Below are positions 31,428-40,362 of a stretch of 64,000 nt of DNA, piece after piece (the stretch's first letter is position 1; every line of letters begins with the position of its first letter). The stretch is from the NCBI GenBank assembly GCA_965370555.1, contig CBDUVB010000001.1:124001-188000 (forward strand), written 5' to 3'. Both the position numbers and the translations under genes were made by a program. This DNA is from JAJOKK01 sp965370555. Lineage in GTDB: Bacteria; Bipolaricaulota; Bipolaricaulia; UBA7950; UBA9294. The notes beneath the pieces are model-generated. The model made no database searches. It worked only from the letters and a program-made list of their open reading frames with translations, and had not been told where the DNA came from.

Positions 31428-32303
31428 GGGAATGATCCCTGGGGTATCTCCTACGTTCGTCTCAGAAACTACTTTTCCTGTAAACTCTGTCTTCAAGATG
31501 CTTTGGTAGCGGTATTCCTCCCCCACGGCGAGCTTTCCTTCCGCGTGGAGAAAAGCCATCTTGGCACAGGTTCCCGTTCCACAAGGGGACCGGTCGACCT
31601 GCCCCTTTCCGAAGACGACAACGTTCCTCGGAGGATCAGTCTCCTCGTAGAATTCCACCAGATCTACCAATAAAGGATCCCCTGTCGCGGGATGGTGAAA
31701 GGTGAGATTCCGGTTGGTCCAGCTTCTGATCGTCATTCCAAAATCCACGATCTCACGTATATTCTGCCACTTAAGTTCAACACCCAGGGAACTTGCCTCC
31801 ACTAACGCAAAGAGGTTTCCCCCATAGGAAAGGTGAAGCGGAACCCCTTCCCATTGCTCGGTCCTTAGGAAGAAAGAAGGAACATTACGAAAGGTGACAT
31901 CCTGAACCTCGCCCTCTTTCCAATGAAGGTGACAGGTCACAAGGCCGGATGGGGTATCGAGGAGAACCTTTTTCTTGTGGATTCGTCCTAGTTCAGCCAG
32001 AGCGGTCACTGCTCCGATCGTCCCATGCCCGCACATCGAAACCGTCCCGCCGTTATCGAGGAAGATCAGTCCATAATCTGCTGCCGGGTTAACGGGTGGG
32101 GTGATAACCGCTCCGAACATATCCGGGTGTCCACGTGGTTCCCGCAGGAGGAACCGCCGCAGGTCATTGCCCGGTCCGTCGAACCACGCACGGCGTTCCG
32201 ACATCGTTTTGCCGGGGATGGGTGGAAGCCCGTCAAGGACCACACGCGTTGGCTCGCCGGCGGTGTGGGTATCCACGACATGTACAAAATGGCGAATCTT
32301 CAT
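31320..32303 (-). CDS. Proline racemase / 4-hydroxyproline 2-epimerase family enzyme
   Basis: The 327-residue protein has both catalytic cysteines of the cofactor-free racemase family: MCGHGTIGA near residue 93 and DRSPCGTGTCA near 240. Dehydratase members replace the second cysteine with Thr, so racemisation or epimerisation is expected. The start begins MKIRHFVHVVDTHTAGEPTR, typical of the hydroxyproline epimerase branch. It would turn trans-4-hydroxy-L-proline into cis-4-hydroxy-D-proline, or L- into D-proline. It overlaps the DUF917 gene upstream by four bases. Its 3' end is duplicated at 14419, next to matching dehydrogenase genes. Confidence 0.9.
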   Translation of the reverse strand: MKIRHFVHVVDTHTAGEPTRVVLDGLPPIPGKTMSERRAWFDGPGNDLRRFLLREPRGHPDMFGAVITPPVNPAADYGLIFLDNGGTVSMCGHGTIGAVTALAELGRIHKKKVLLDTPSGLVTCHLHWKEGEVQDVTFRNVPSFFLRTEQWEGVPLHLSYGGNLFALVEASSLGVELKWQNIREIVDFGMTIRSWTNRNLTFHHPATGDPLLVDLVEFYEETDPPRNVVVFGKGQVDRSPCGTGTCAKMAFLHAEGKLAVGEEYRYQSILKTEFTGKVVSETNVGDTPGIIPEVRGSAYVMAISSLVLTDRDPFPTGFDLEEEEVAE

Positions 32304-33445
32304 CCACTTATCTTCTCCATGAGTCTCTCCACAGGAATATAGTCCCGATCGTAACCGAAGTAGCGAGGACCGAACGTGGCGATCCCCCGTTCTGTCCGCA
32401 TCCGTTCGTGTGCGGGGATGAGGAGTACGGTCCCCCGGTATCCGTAGCGCACGATATCGGTGCGGATCGGTTCACCGGTCGCCGGGTCGAGGATGCAAAT
32501 AAGATCCGGCGGCATGCAGCGAACTTCTCCATCGATCTCCAGGTTCAACCACTCGTTCTGGAAATCGACGGCAGCGGTCCGTCCCCTAAAATCGTCGGTC
32601 CCCTCCACCGTGATCCGCCCAAGGGAGAAACCCTTAGTCTTCTCCGCCCCGAATTCCCGATTGATGTCGACGATCTTCCCCTGAAACGCACGGTATCCTC
32701 CAGTGAGATTAGTAGCTTCGGCAATAGGATCGAGGTGCTTGCGCCGCGCGTTGAATACGCGCTTCCCCAGATCCCAGGCCATGGATATAGACCGTAAGAT
32801 CGCCGTATCCTTGAGCTGGCGCCCGGTCATCGGATACCCCGCGATCCACGAGATACCCCCGTAGGCCATCGCCGCGTTGCGGATGATCCGCTCCGTCAGC
32901 AGTGCATCTGATGCGTCGCAGATAGTCACGTGCCCCTTCTCGTCCGCCGCCGCCGTTGGCGACGGGGAGACCCCATGGATGTAGAAGGAGGTCATCTGCA
33001 GCTCGGGAAAGGCTCGCCCCATCCCATCGGCATCGATGACTGGAACACCAACCGCTCCAGCCACGGCCATCGGGACCGGTGTGTTCACACCTCCGGCCTC
33101 CGGGGGAACAACAGCCTCGATCGATTTTCCCATGTAGCGGCGGAGACTGTCATAACACCAGAAGAGCTCTTGACCGTTCGGTGGTTTCTCGGTGAGAACA
33201 AGCGCTGCCCCAAGGCACCCGGCAATTGCTACCAGCGCCTCATCAGGCATTGCCTCAGGGTCAATAAGGAGGATCTCCTTCCCCTGATCGACCACGTTAT
33301 ACGCCCACAGAAGGCCGATCTCAGGGTCTCCCCCGCCTCCGGTGGCCAGGATCGACGCCCCTAAAGTGATCTCCGAAAGCGCCTTCTTATCAATCACTTG
33401 GAAGTCGGTAACCCCCCACTCGCGAAGGATCTCTCTTACACCCAC
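32300..33445 (-). CDS. DUF917 family protein (S-methyl-thiohydantoin desulfurase-like), copy 1
   Basis: A GTG at 33445 with AAAGGAG upstream is the likely start, because it aligns with the start of the paralog at 36010. The roughly 381-residue product shows ITLGASILATGGGGDPEIG, a Rossmann-like glycine-rich loop, then VVPPEAGGVNTPVPMAVAGA and the C-terminal LIPAHERMRTERG. DUF917 proteins often pair with a short HyuA protein. One characterised relative acts on S-methyl thiohydantoin, but most have no known reaction. By eye this copy is about two-thirds identical to the second. Both sit between racemases and a HyuA protein, pointing to cyclic amide chemistry. Confidence 0.85.
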   Translation of the reverse strand: MGVREILREWGVTDFQVIDKKALSEITLGASILATGGGGDPEIGLLWAYNVVDQGKEILLIDPEAMPDEALVAIAGCLGAALVLTEKPPNGQELFWCYDSLRRYMGKSIEAVVPPEAGGVNTPVPMAVAGAVGVPVIDADGMGRAFPELQMTSFYIHGVSPSPTAAADEKGHVTICDASDALLTERIIRNAAMAYGGISWIAGYPMTGRQLKDTAILRSISMAWDLGKRVFNARRKHLDPIAEATNLTGGYRAFQGKIVDINREFGAEKTKGFSLGRITVEGTDDFRGRTAAVDFQNEWLNLEIDGEVRCMPPDLICILDPATGEPIRTDIVRYGYRGTVLLIPAHERMRTERGIATFGPRYFGYDRDYIPVERLMEKISG

Positions 33446-33447
33446 TT

Positions 33448-34566
33448 TTACTCCTTTTCCCCTGTTAATCCCCGTGGGGCACTCGTTAGAAGTTCGCACC
33501 CGGAATCGGTGACAACGACCATGTCCTCGACACGCGCTGCACCTACCCCTGGAAGATAGACCCCGGGTTCCACGGTCAGGACCATACCTTCTTGGAGGAT
33601 CGTCTCTACCCCGCGATCCGCAATCGGCATCTCGTGCGAGGAGACCCCAATCCCATGCCCAGTGAGGTGCGGGAAGTACTCCCCGAAACCAGCATCCTCG
33701 ATCACAGTTCGTGCAGCGGCATCAACATCACAGGCACGAACACCGGGACGAATCGCTTCGATCCCAGCTTGTTGCGCCTCTCGTGCAACCCGAAAGATTT
33801 GCTCTTGCTCCGGTGAGATGCTACCAATGGCAAAGGTCCGTGTGATATCCGAGCAGTAACTATCGTAGATCGCGCCCATATCCAACAGAGCTAGTTCCCC
33901 TTCCGCCAACACCTTCTGCGATGAGATTCGCTGCGGAAGCCACGCGTTCTCGCCCGACATTAAGAACGGTTCAAACGATGATCCCTCTGCGCCTTCTTTT
34001 CCCATTAGGTATTCTGCCCACGCGGAAAGTTCTGCCTCGCGTATGCCCGGCCGAATGGCACCCTGCACCAGTTCCATGGCATTGCTGGCGATCTCGGCCG
34101 CTCGCCGAAGGTAGGCAATCTCCTCATCAGACTTGACTGCGCGCAATTCGGATGTGATGGCGCGCACATCGACGAACTCACTCTTCTCACTACTCAAACC
34201 ACGTAGATACTCGGCCTGTGACAGAGTCAGCGAGTCCTTTTCAGCGCCGATCCGTTCGCCGGAATTGCCGAACAGAGGCCGCAGAGCGTCAAGGTAATTC
34301 GGGGTATCCTCAGGAAACGGGATGACCCGCTCGATCCATCCATCCCTTTTTGCACGGTTGAGGTCCAATTTCGCCACGAAGTAAGTCGGACCTTCCTCAA
34401 GGGAAATCGCCAAGATAGAGGTGACCACCCGGTTCAACCGGAAACCCGTGAAGTAGCGAATATTGTCCCGATCGAAGAGAAGGACGAGCCCCAACTCACG
34501 CTCGCGCATCCGTTCAAGCAGCGCATCAAGCCGCCTTGCGTGTTCCATAGAGTTAGAGCTGTTCAC
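33448..34566 (-). CDS. M24-family Xaa-Pro peptidase (prolidase-like), second copy
   Basis: The 372 residues show the same two-domain layout as the peptidase at 24558. Metal ligands are present: ALLDMGAIYDSYCSDITRTF (two Asp), HLTGHGIGVSSHEMP (His), TVEPGVYLP (Glu) and ARVEDMVVV (Glu). It is a cytoplasmic peptidase acting next to proline. Divergence from the first copy is substantial, so the two may handle different peptides. The start overlaps the small winged-helix gene by 14 bp. Confidence 0.9.
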   Translation of the reverse strand: MNSSNSMEHARRLDALLERMRERELGLVLLFDRDNIRYFTGFRLNRVVTSILAISLEEGPTYFVAKLDLNRAKRDGWIERVIPFPEDTPNYLDALRPLFGNSGERIGAEKDSLTLSQAEYLRGLSSEKSEFVDVRAITSELRAVKSDEEIAYLRRAAEIASNAMELVQGAIRPGIREAELSAWAEYLMGKEGAEGSSFEPFLMSGENAWLPQRISSQKVLAEGELALLDMGAIYDSYCSDITRTFAIGSISPEQEQIFRVAREAQQAGIEAIRPGVRACDVDAAARTVIEDAGFGEYFPHLTGHGIGVSSHEMPIADRGVETILQEGMVLTVEPGVYLPGVGAARVEDMVVVTDSGCELLTSAPRGLTGEKE

Positions 34567-34822
34567 GAATGGCCTTCTCTTCCTCAGGGTTGACCAGGTA
34601 CACTGTTTTCAATACACGTGACTCAACGCTTGAATCCGCCTGCCCAGCAAGCTCTAGGATCAACATCTTCTCAGAAAGAACCGTCAACAGCGACTCTAGA
34701 TCGGATCGAGGGAGGTTCAGTTTCTCCTCCAACGTCGACTGTTCGATGTACGGGGTATCGATAATCGCCTGGAGCACGTTGCGGTACCTTGCATCAGATT
34801 CGATAATGGCTTTCAGATCCAT
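34553..34822 (-). CDS. Small winged-helix-like protein, function unknown
   Basis: The 89-residue protein begins MDLKAIIESDARYRNVLQAI. It then has a helix-turn-helix-like stretch, TPYIEQSTLEEKLNLPRSDL, and a possible wing ending KTVYLVNPEEE. It resembles the DNA-binding half of MarR/ArsR-type regulators but lacks a sensor domain. A good-looking GGAGGTGAG precedes it and it overlaps the peptidase gene, so it is translated with the operon. It could be a regulator or a structural adaptor for the DUF917 proteins on either side. Confidence 0.7.
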   Translation of the reverse strand: MDLKAIIESDARYRNVLQAIIDTPYIEQSTLEEKLNLPRSDLESLLTVLSEKMLILELAGQADSSVESRVLKTVYLVNPEEEKAIREQL

Positions 34823-34831
34823 ATCTTTCTC

Positions 34832-36010
34832 TCACCTCCTGTCACTGTTGAGCTCTTCTACGGGAACATAATCCAGATCATAGCCGAAGTGACGCGGACC
34901 GAACATCTCGATCCCTTTTGCCGTTCTCATCCGCTCGTGCGCCGGGATGAGGAGAATGGTTCCCCGATAGCCGTACTTCATGATGTCGGTGCGGATCGGT
35001 TCTCCGGTCTCCGAGTCGAGGATTGCGATAAGGTCCGGTGGCAAACAGAGAACCTTCCCATCGATGCGCAGGTTTAGCCACTCGTTCTGAAAATCGAGGG
35101 TAGCTGTCTGGCCCTTGTATGTATCGATACCATCTACAGTAACCGATCCTAATGTGAATCCCTTATTCGTCTCCGAACCGAAGTCACGGTTGATATCCAC
35201 AATCTTTCCGCTAAACACGCGGAACCCTTCCACGTTTCGCTCCTTCTTCAGGCTCTTCAGAAGCTCCTCGATCGGATCGAGGTGTTCCCTGCGGGCACGC
35301 ATAACTGCACGTCCCACCGCCCAGGCAATGCTCTGCGAGTAGAGGATGGAGGTCTCTTTCACCTGCTTCCCAGTCAGAGGGTAGGTAGCGATCCATGAAA
35401 TACCACCATAAGCCATCGCTACCCGACGGGCGAGTGTCTCCGCCAACACATCATCGTCTCCGGTATCGATCACGGTAACGTTCTTCCTGTTATCCACCGA
35501 AACCGTGGGAGAGGAGTGTACGCCATGTGTCACCCACGATGTCATTTGTAGTTCGGGGAAGGCGCGATTCATCCCATCGACATCGATTACGGGAACACCA
35601 AGTTCTCCGGCAGCAGCGTAGGCGACAGGAGAGTTGACCCCTCCACATTCGAGGGGGATCGTCGCCTGGATCGGTCTTCCCAGGTACTGCTCGAGGCGAC
35701 CCATCGCCAGGTTTAACACCTCTCCACTCGGCGGCTTCTCCGTGAGGACAATCGCCGCTCCCAGGCAGGCCGTGCTCGCTGTTTGGATATCATCGGGAAC
35801 ATCGATTGGGTCGACCATGAGGATCTCCTTCCCCTCGTCGATCACCTTGTAGGTCCATAGGAGACCGATCTCCGGATCTCCTCCGCCACCTGTAGCGAGG
35901 ATGGAGGCTCCCAGCGTGATCTCGCTGATTGCCTCCTTATCGATAACGCGGAAGTTCTTGATCCCCCACTCCTCAAGGATGGCACGTGCGTTCGATCGTG
36001 GATTGCTCAT
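34832..36010 (-). CDS. DUF917 family protein, copy 2
   Basis: The product has 392 residues and is a close paralog of the protein at 32300: ITLGASILATGGGGDPEIG and LIPAHERMRTAKG are shared almost letter for letter. It has a small insertion near residue 255 (LLKSLKKERNVEG). Its start overlaps the last base of the short HyuA gene, so the HyuA-DUF917 pair is translationally linked. This is the usual pairing for the family. Two different DUF917 proteins in one operon may form a hetero-complex or serve two substrates. Confidence 0.85.
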   Translation of the reverse strand: MSNPRSNARAILEEWGIKNFRVIDKEAISEITLGASILATGGGGDPEIGLLWTYKVIDEGKEILMVDPIDVPDDIQTASTACLGAAIVLTEKPPSGEVLNLAMGRLEQYLGRPIQATIPLECGGVNSPVAYAAAGELGVPVIDVDGMNRAFPELQMTSWVTHGVHSSPTVSVDNRKNVTVIDTGDDDVLAETLARRVAMAYGGISWIATYPLTGKQVKETSILYSQSIAWAVGRAVMRARREHLDPIEELLKSLKKERNVEGFRVFSGKIVDINRDFGSETNKGFTLGSVTVDGIDTYKGQTATLDFQNEWLNLRIDGKVLCLPPDLIAILDSETGEPIRTDIMKYGYRGTILLIPAHERMRTAKGIEMFGPRHFGYDLDYVPVEELNSDRR

Positions 36011-37611
36011 TAGAGCACCTGCCCTTTCACCCTAATTCGGATCTTCTCACGCTTCCCAGGCATGTACGTAAAGGGAATCTCTTCTACGTCAATCACCTCT
36101 ACGGTGTTACGAATTGCCCCGGCTGCCTCGGCGTTATCCTTGGCGTGTTCGGTTACCTCCACGATTGCCTCGTCGCGGTCCTCAATATCAAGATCGACGA
36201 CTCCTTCCGCATAGGCCCCGATCTCGGCAATCGTTGTTCCCACAGCGCCGCCCACTTCAAAGTGATCTGGCATGAGAACCTCACTGACACCGATGATCTT
36301 CTCCCTAGGGACAACCAACGCTCCACCACCGATAAAGATGGCGGGGACCGGTTCGGGTGTCGTCTTCATCTTGTCGATGATCTCCTCGATGGTCGCCTTG
36401 ATCGCAGCCCATGCGTTCTCAATCAGAGGCTTCGGCACGGCTTTGATCCTCTCGGGGTGGGTGACGTAATCGGTCTTAAAAACATCGAGCTTCTGTTGCA
36501 GCTTGCCCAACGCGACTGCTGTGTCATGCACGGTCAGCAACGGCCCACCGAACGACTTACCTAGTCGAACCAGATTGTAGCCGACGCTCTCCGGTCCGAG
36601 TTCGATTACTTCATCACCTTTGTGTTTAACGATCGTCCCGCCGCCAAGAGCAATGGACAGCAGGTCGGGGCAGCGGATGTTCGTCTTGACCCCGCCGATG
36701 CTCACCGTGATCGACGACTCCCGTGGGAACCCCTTGACGATGTAGGCTACATCGGTCGATGTCCCTCCGATATCGACCACTACCCCGTCCTCGATTCCCG
36801 AAAGGTATACCGACCCGCGGACGCTCGCCGCCGGCCCGGAAGCAACGGTGAATATCGGGTAGTCGATAGCGTAGTCGGCAGACATCACGCTTCCGTCGTT
36901 CTGCACGATGAATAGAGGAGCATCGATCCCTCGCTCGCGCACGGCAGCCTTCAAGGAGTTGACCGCGCGCCGCATCACCGTGATGACAGAAGCGTTGAGG
37001 ATGGTCGAGTTCTCTCGTTCCAGGAGTGAGATGGTGGCAATGCGGTGGGAGAGCGTGATGGGAATATCTTCCCCAAGCACATTGCGCACAATCTCCGCTG
37101 CTTGCTCCTCGTGGTCGTTGATGATCGGGGAGAAGACCCCGGTAATTGACACCGAATCGACCTTTCCCTTCATCGATTTGCAGGCATCCCCGATCGCTTT
37201 CTTGTCGAGCGGAACAATGTCGCGCCCGTCATACTCCGATCCACCGCGGATGATATGTACGAGTTCGTGTCCGCCGATCGCCTCCTTTAGGCTCTCCGGC
37301 CAGCCGGTCAACGGAGGGATAGCCGTTGTTGCTGGGGCTCCCAGCCGGAAGATCCCCACCTGGTTCAGATTCCTCCGCTCAATAAGGGCATTCGTCGTAT
37401 GGGTGGTGCCCAGTGAGACCATGGCTACTTCTGCTGGATCGGCCCCGGATTTTGTCATCACTGCCTCAAGGGCTTCAACGATCCCTCCGGTTACGTCCGG
37501 GGTCGTCAGTGATTTCGCCTTGGCCAATACCTCCCGCCCACACATGAGCACCCCATCGGTGAAGGTTCCTCCGACATCGAATCCAACGCGCAACTCTCTC
37601 TTCGTCTCCAT
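36010..37611 (-). CDS. Short hydantoinase A-like ATPase partner of DUF917
   Basis: The start ATG at 37611 lies 6 bp after the upstream stop. The 533-residue product has the HyuA N-terminal motif VGFDVGGTFTDGVLM, VSLGTTHTTNALIERRN, and a second nucleotide motif VVVDIGGTSTDVAYIVKG near residue 280. It lacks the C-terminal domain of the 680-700-residue HyuA proteins at 27884 and 46568. Short HyuA proteins of this type accompany DUF917 proteins. An ATP-dependent step on a hydantoin-like ring is likely, with substrate unknown. Confidence 0.87.
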   Translation of the reverse strand: METKRELRVGFDVGGTFTDGVLMCGREVLAKAKSLTTPDVTGGIVEALEAVMTKSGADPAEVAMVSLGTTHTTNALIERRNLNQVGIFRLGAPATTAIPPLTGWPESLKEAIGGHELVHIIRGGSEYDGRDIVPLDKKAIGDACKSMKGKVDSVSITGVFSPIINDHEEQAAEIVRNVLGEDIPITLSHRIATISLLERENSTILNASVITVMRRAVNSLKAAVRERGIDAPLFIVQNDGSVMSADYAIDYPIFTVASGPAASVRGSVYLSGIEDGVVVDIGGTSTDVAYIVKGFPRESSITVSIGGVKTNIRCPDLLSIALGGGTIVKHKGDEVIELGPESVGYNLVRLGKSFGGPLLTVHDTAVALGKLQQKLDVFKTDYVTHPERIKAVPKPLIENAWAAIKATIEEIIDKMKTTPEPVPAIFIGGGALVVPREKIIGVSEVLMPDHFEVGGAVGTTIAEIGAYAEGVVDLDIEDRDEAIVEVTEHAKDNAEAAGAIRNTVEVIDVEEIPFTYMPGKREKIRIRVKGQVL

Positions 37612-37616
37612 ATTCC

Positions 37617-38387
37617 CTACCCCCACAACCCCGAGGTTCCGTACTGTTCTTCCAGCTTCCACTCAACGATCTCCTCTCGTGGAGGGGATTGATACCCGTA
37701 GACCTTGCTGTGTGTCCAATTGAATTGATCCTTCAGCCCCGTCAGGAACTCCGCGAACTTGAGCGGTGCGAGAACGGCATCGATAACAGGAACCCCTAAC
37801 TCTTCCTGTAGTTCCTTGTAGAAGCCGAACTCGATGGTGCATCCAAGGATGATCACCTCCGCCCCATCAATCTCCACCGCTTCCTTTGCCGCCGCACGCA
37901 TCCGGCGTGCAGTCTCCGCAGGATCCTTCTGGAACTCGTAGACCCCCATTCCAAGCGATTTGAACGAGGCAAGCTGATCGGTGAAGCCGTACTTCACTAC
38001 GTTTTCGTGCATCTTGGGGATCCACTTCTTCCGCCCGACAAGGATGGAGAAGGTATGACCCAGGGTTGTGGCGATGTGCATCGCTGCCTCAGCAGGGGCG
38101 GTGACCACGAGACGTTCTGTGATCTCGCGGGCTTCGCGAAGTCCGGGGTCGTAGAAGCAGCCGATTACAGCAGCGTCGTATCCGTCGAGCTCAGCCTTCC
38201 GCACGGCGTGCAGCGTATCGGTTAGGATCAAAGCCTCGTAGTAATGATACTCGAGGTGCATCGGTCCTCGCGCGAGAGAGACAACATCAAGCTTTGTCTC
38301 CGGGCCCTTCGCCGTCTCCAAGAACTCCTTGATCGGCTGATCAAAAAGATCGGTTCCCACCGGATCGATCCACAGTATCTTGCTCAT
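37617..38387 (-). CDS. Asp/Glu/hydantoin racemase family protein
   Basis: The start ATG at 38387 overlaps the OppF-like stop (ATGA) and follows AAGGAG. The 256-residue product shows the two cysteines used by this cofactor-free family, DAAVIGCFYDPGLREAR near residue 80 and EVIILGCTIEFG near 185, each within the repeated half-domain. Family members racemise hydantoins, aspartate or glutamate, or isomerise maleate. Beside HyuA and DUF917 genes, a hydantoin-type racemase is the best guess. Confidence 0.85.
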   Translation of the reverse strand: MSKILWIDPVGTDLFDQPIKEFLETAKGPETKLDVVSLARGPMHLEYHYYEALILTDTLHAVRKAELDGYDAAVIGCFYDPGLREAREITERLVVTAPAEAAMHIATTLGHTFSILVGRKKWIPKMHENVVKYGFTDQLASFKSLGMGVYEFQKDPAETARRMRAAAKEAVEIDGAEVIILGCTIEFGFYKELQEELGVPVIDAVLAPLKFAEFLTGLKDQFNWTHSKVYGYQSPPREEIVEWKLEEQYGTSGLWG

Positions 38388-39382
38388 ACGTTCACTCCTT
38401 TTTCTGAGTTTGTCGGGTTTGTGACCACGGGAAACAGGTGGCACCGGACAAAGTGCCCAGGTTCCACCTCCATCATCTCAGGAATCTTCTGTGAACAGAT
38501 CCCATTTACCTCGCTGCAGCGTGTGTGAAATCCGCAACCGGGCGGGACATTCACCGGGCTGGGGATCTCCCCTTCCGAAGTGATCTTCGCCGGCTTCACC
38601 GCCTCTTCCTCTGGCAGCACAACAGGAATAGAGGAGAGGAGCATCTTTGTATATGGATGAAGCGGATTGGAGAAGAACTTCATCGTTGGGGCCACCTCGT
38701 AAATCTTTCCCAGGTACATGATGGCGACCCGTGTAGAGACATTCCTCATCAAGCTCAAATCATGCGTGATAAAGAGATAGGAGAGTTTCATCTCTTCCTG
38801 AAACCGGAGCAGCATGTTGATGATCTTTGCCTGAATGGATACATCCAATGCCGAAGTCGGCTCATCTAGGATGACTAGCTTAGGGTTTGTCGCCAGTGCA
38901 CGGGCGATCGCTACCATCTGCCTTTCCCCGCCTCCCAATGAGTGGGGGGACTTGTACATGTAGTCTGGCGGGAGCTCTACGCGCTCCAAGAGCTCCCCTA
39001 CACGTTCCTTGCGATCGCGTGAGTTCCCCAAGTGGTGCACCTTGAGCGGGAGCTCAAGGATCTGTTGGATCGTTCGCCGTGAATTGAGCGATGTTCCTGG
39101 ATCCTGAAATACGATCTGGATCGATTGTTTCAGTGCTTTGGGACGTTTCGATACCGGCCGCGCGATATCCTCTCCCTTGAATCGGATTTGTCCTGAAGTT
39201 GGTGAATGGAGCCCGACCACGGTGTACGCAACCGTACTCTTACCCGAGCCCGATTCCCCAACCAGTCCCAACGTCTCCCCTTCCGCCACGGAGAACGAGA
39301 CCTCATCAACCGCACGCACCGTTCCGCGAGAGGTGATGAAGAACTTGCGCAGCTTTTCGACCTCAAGAATCTTGTTATTCAT
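38384..39382 (-). CDS. Oligopeptide ABC transporter ATPase (OppF-like), second system
   Basis: The start ATG at 39382 overlaps the end of the OppD gene. Walker A is GESGSGKS, Walker B LVILDEPTSALD, and the C-terminus ends in CGFHTRCSEVNGIC. As in the first system the signature motif lacks its Ser: SLGGGERQMV. It is closely related to the ATPase at 18803, including the QDPG(S/T)SLNSRRTIQQ region. It is followed directly by the racemase gene, so transport and catabolism are one transcript. Confidence 0.92.
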   Translation of the reverse strand: MNNKILEVEKLRKFFITSRGTVRAVDEVSFSVAEGETLGLVGESGSGKSTVAYTVVGLHSPTSGQIRFKGEDIARPVSKRPKALKQSIQIVFQDPGTSLNSRRTIQQILELPLKVHHLGNSRDRKERVGELLERVELPPDYMYKSPHSLGGGERQMVAIARALATNPKLVILDEPTSALDVSIQAKIINMLLRFQEEMKLSYLFITHDLSLMRNVSTRVAIMYLGKIYEVAPTMKFFSNPLHPYTKMLLSSIPVVLPEEEAVKPAKITSEGEIPSPVNVPPGCGFHTRCSEVNGICSQKIPEMMEVEPGHFVRCHLFPVVTNPTNSEKGVNV

Positions 39383-40361
39383 CGGTCTCACCTCGGTACA
39401 GGAAACAAGCCACATCGTGATCGTCAGCTACGTGCACAACGGGTGGGATTGACTGATTGCATTGTTGCATTGCCCGTGGGCAACGCGGATGGAACCGACA
39501 ACCGGACGGTGGATCGAGGTACTCCGGGATCCTCCCTGGGATTCCTTCTGCAATCCCGCCACCGGTTAGCTTGGGGAGGGCGTTCATCAGGCCAAGGGTA
39601 TATGGATGCAACGGGTTAGCGAATAGCTCCTCCTTACGCGCCCCTTCGATGATGTTTCCCGCGTACATTACGTAGACACGGTCGGCCATCTCGCGCACTA
39701 CCCCCAAACTGTGGGTGATGAAAATAACAGAAGTTCCATGCCTCTCAACAAGCTCATTCAACAAACGGAGGACTTGATCCTGGATCGTTACATCGAGAGA
39801 GGTAGTTGGTTCATCTGCGAGCAGCAGCTCCGGTTCGGTGGAAAGCGCCATCGCGATGCAGACCCGCTGCCGCATCCCCCCGGAGAGTTGCACCGGATAG
39901 TTGGTGAATATCCGCTCCGGATCGGGGAGCTGTACCTCCCGTAGCGTTCCGATCGCCCGCTTTTTGATCTCCTTTTTCGAGAGGGACCCCTTGGATCCGT
40001 ACTTAATGACCGACATCAACTGATCACCCACGGTGAACACGGGATTCAACGCAGCGGTCGGATCCTGGAAGATCATGGAGATCCCGTGTCCGCGAACTCG
40101 CTGCATCTCCTGTGATCCCATGGTCAAGACATCCTTATCGTGAAGTAGAATCTTCCCTTCCGTGATCTTTCCCGGAGGCGAGGGAAGGATCTTAAGCACA
40201 CACTTCATCGTGGTCGTCTTCCCACACCCCGCCTCCCCGACCAAACCCACCCTTTCTCCAACTTGAACCGACAGGTTGACGCCGTTCAGGACTCGAAGAC
40301 GTCCCTCGTAGACCTTGAACTCGACGTGCAGGTTCCCGATCTCCAGCAAAGTTTCTCCCAT
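39375..40361 (-). CDS. Oligopeptide ABC transporter ATPase (OppD-like), second system
   Basis: A GGAGGT site precedes the ATG at 40361; a longer frame to 40406 overlaps the permease and is unlikely. The product has 328 residues with Walker A GEAGCGKTT, signature LSGGMRQRV and Walker B LLADEPTTSLD, and it ends with CRFHPRCPRAMQQC. It forms a heterodimer with the OppF-like protein. Confidence 0.92.
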   Translation of the reverse strand: MGETLLEIGNLHVEFKVYEGRLRVLNGVNLSVQVGERVGLVGEAGCGKTTTMKCVLKILPSPPGKITEGKILLHDKDVLTMGSQEMQRVRGHGISMIFQDPTAALNPVFTVGDQLMSVIKYGSKGSLSKKEIKKRAIGTLREVQLPDPERIFTNYPVQLSGGMRQRVCIAMALSTEPELLLADEPTTSLDVTIQDQVLRLLNELVERHGTSVIFITHSLGVVREMADRVYVMYAGNIIEGARKEELFANPLHPYTLGLMNALPKLTGGGIAEGIPGRIPEYLDPPSGCRFHPRCPRAMQQCNQSIPPVVHVADDHDVACFLYRGETDE

Positions 40362-40362
40362 C

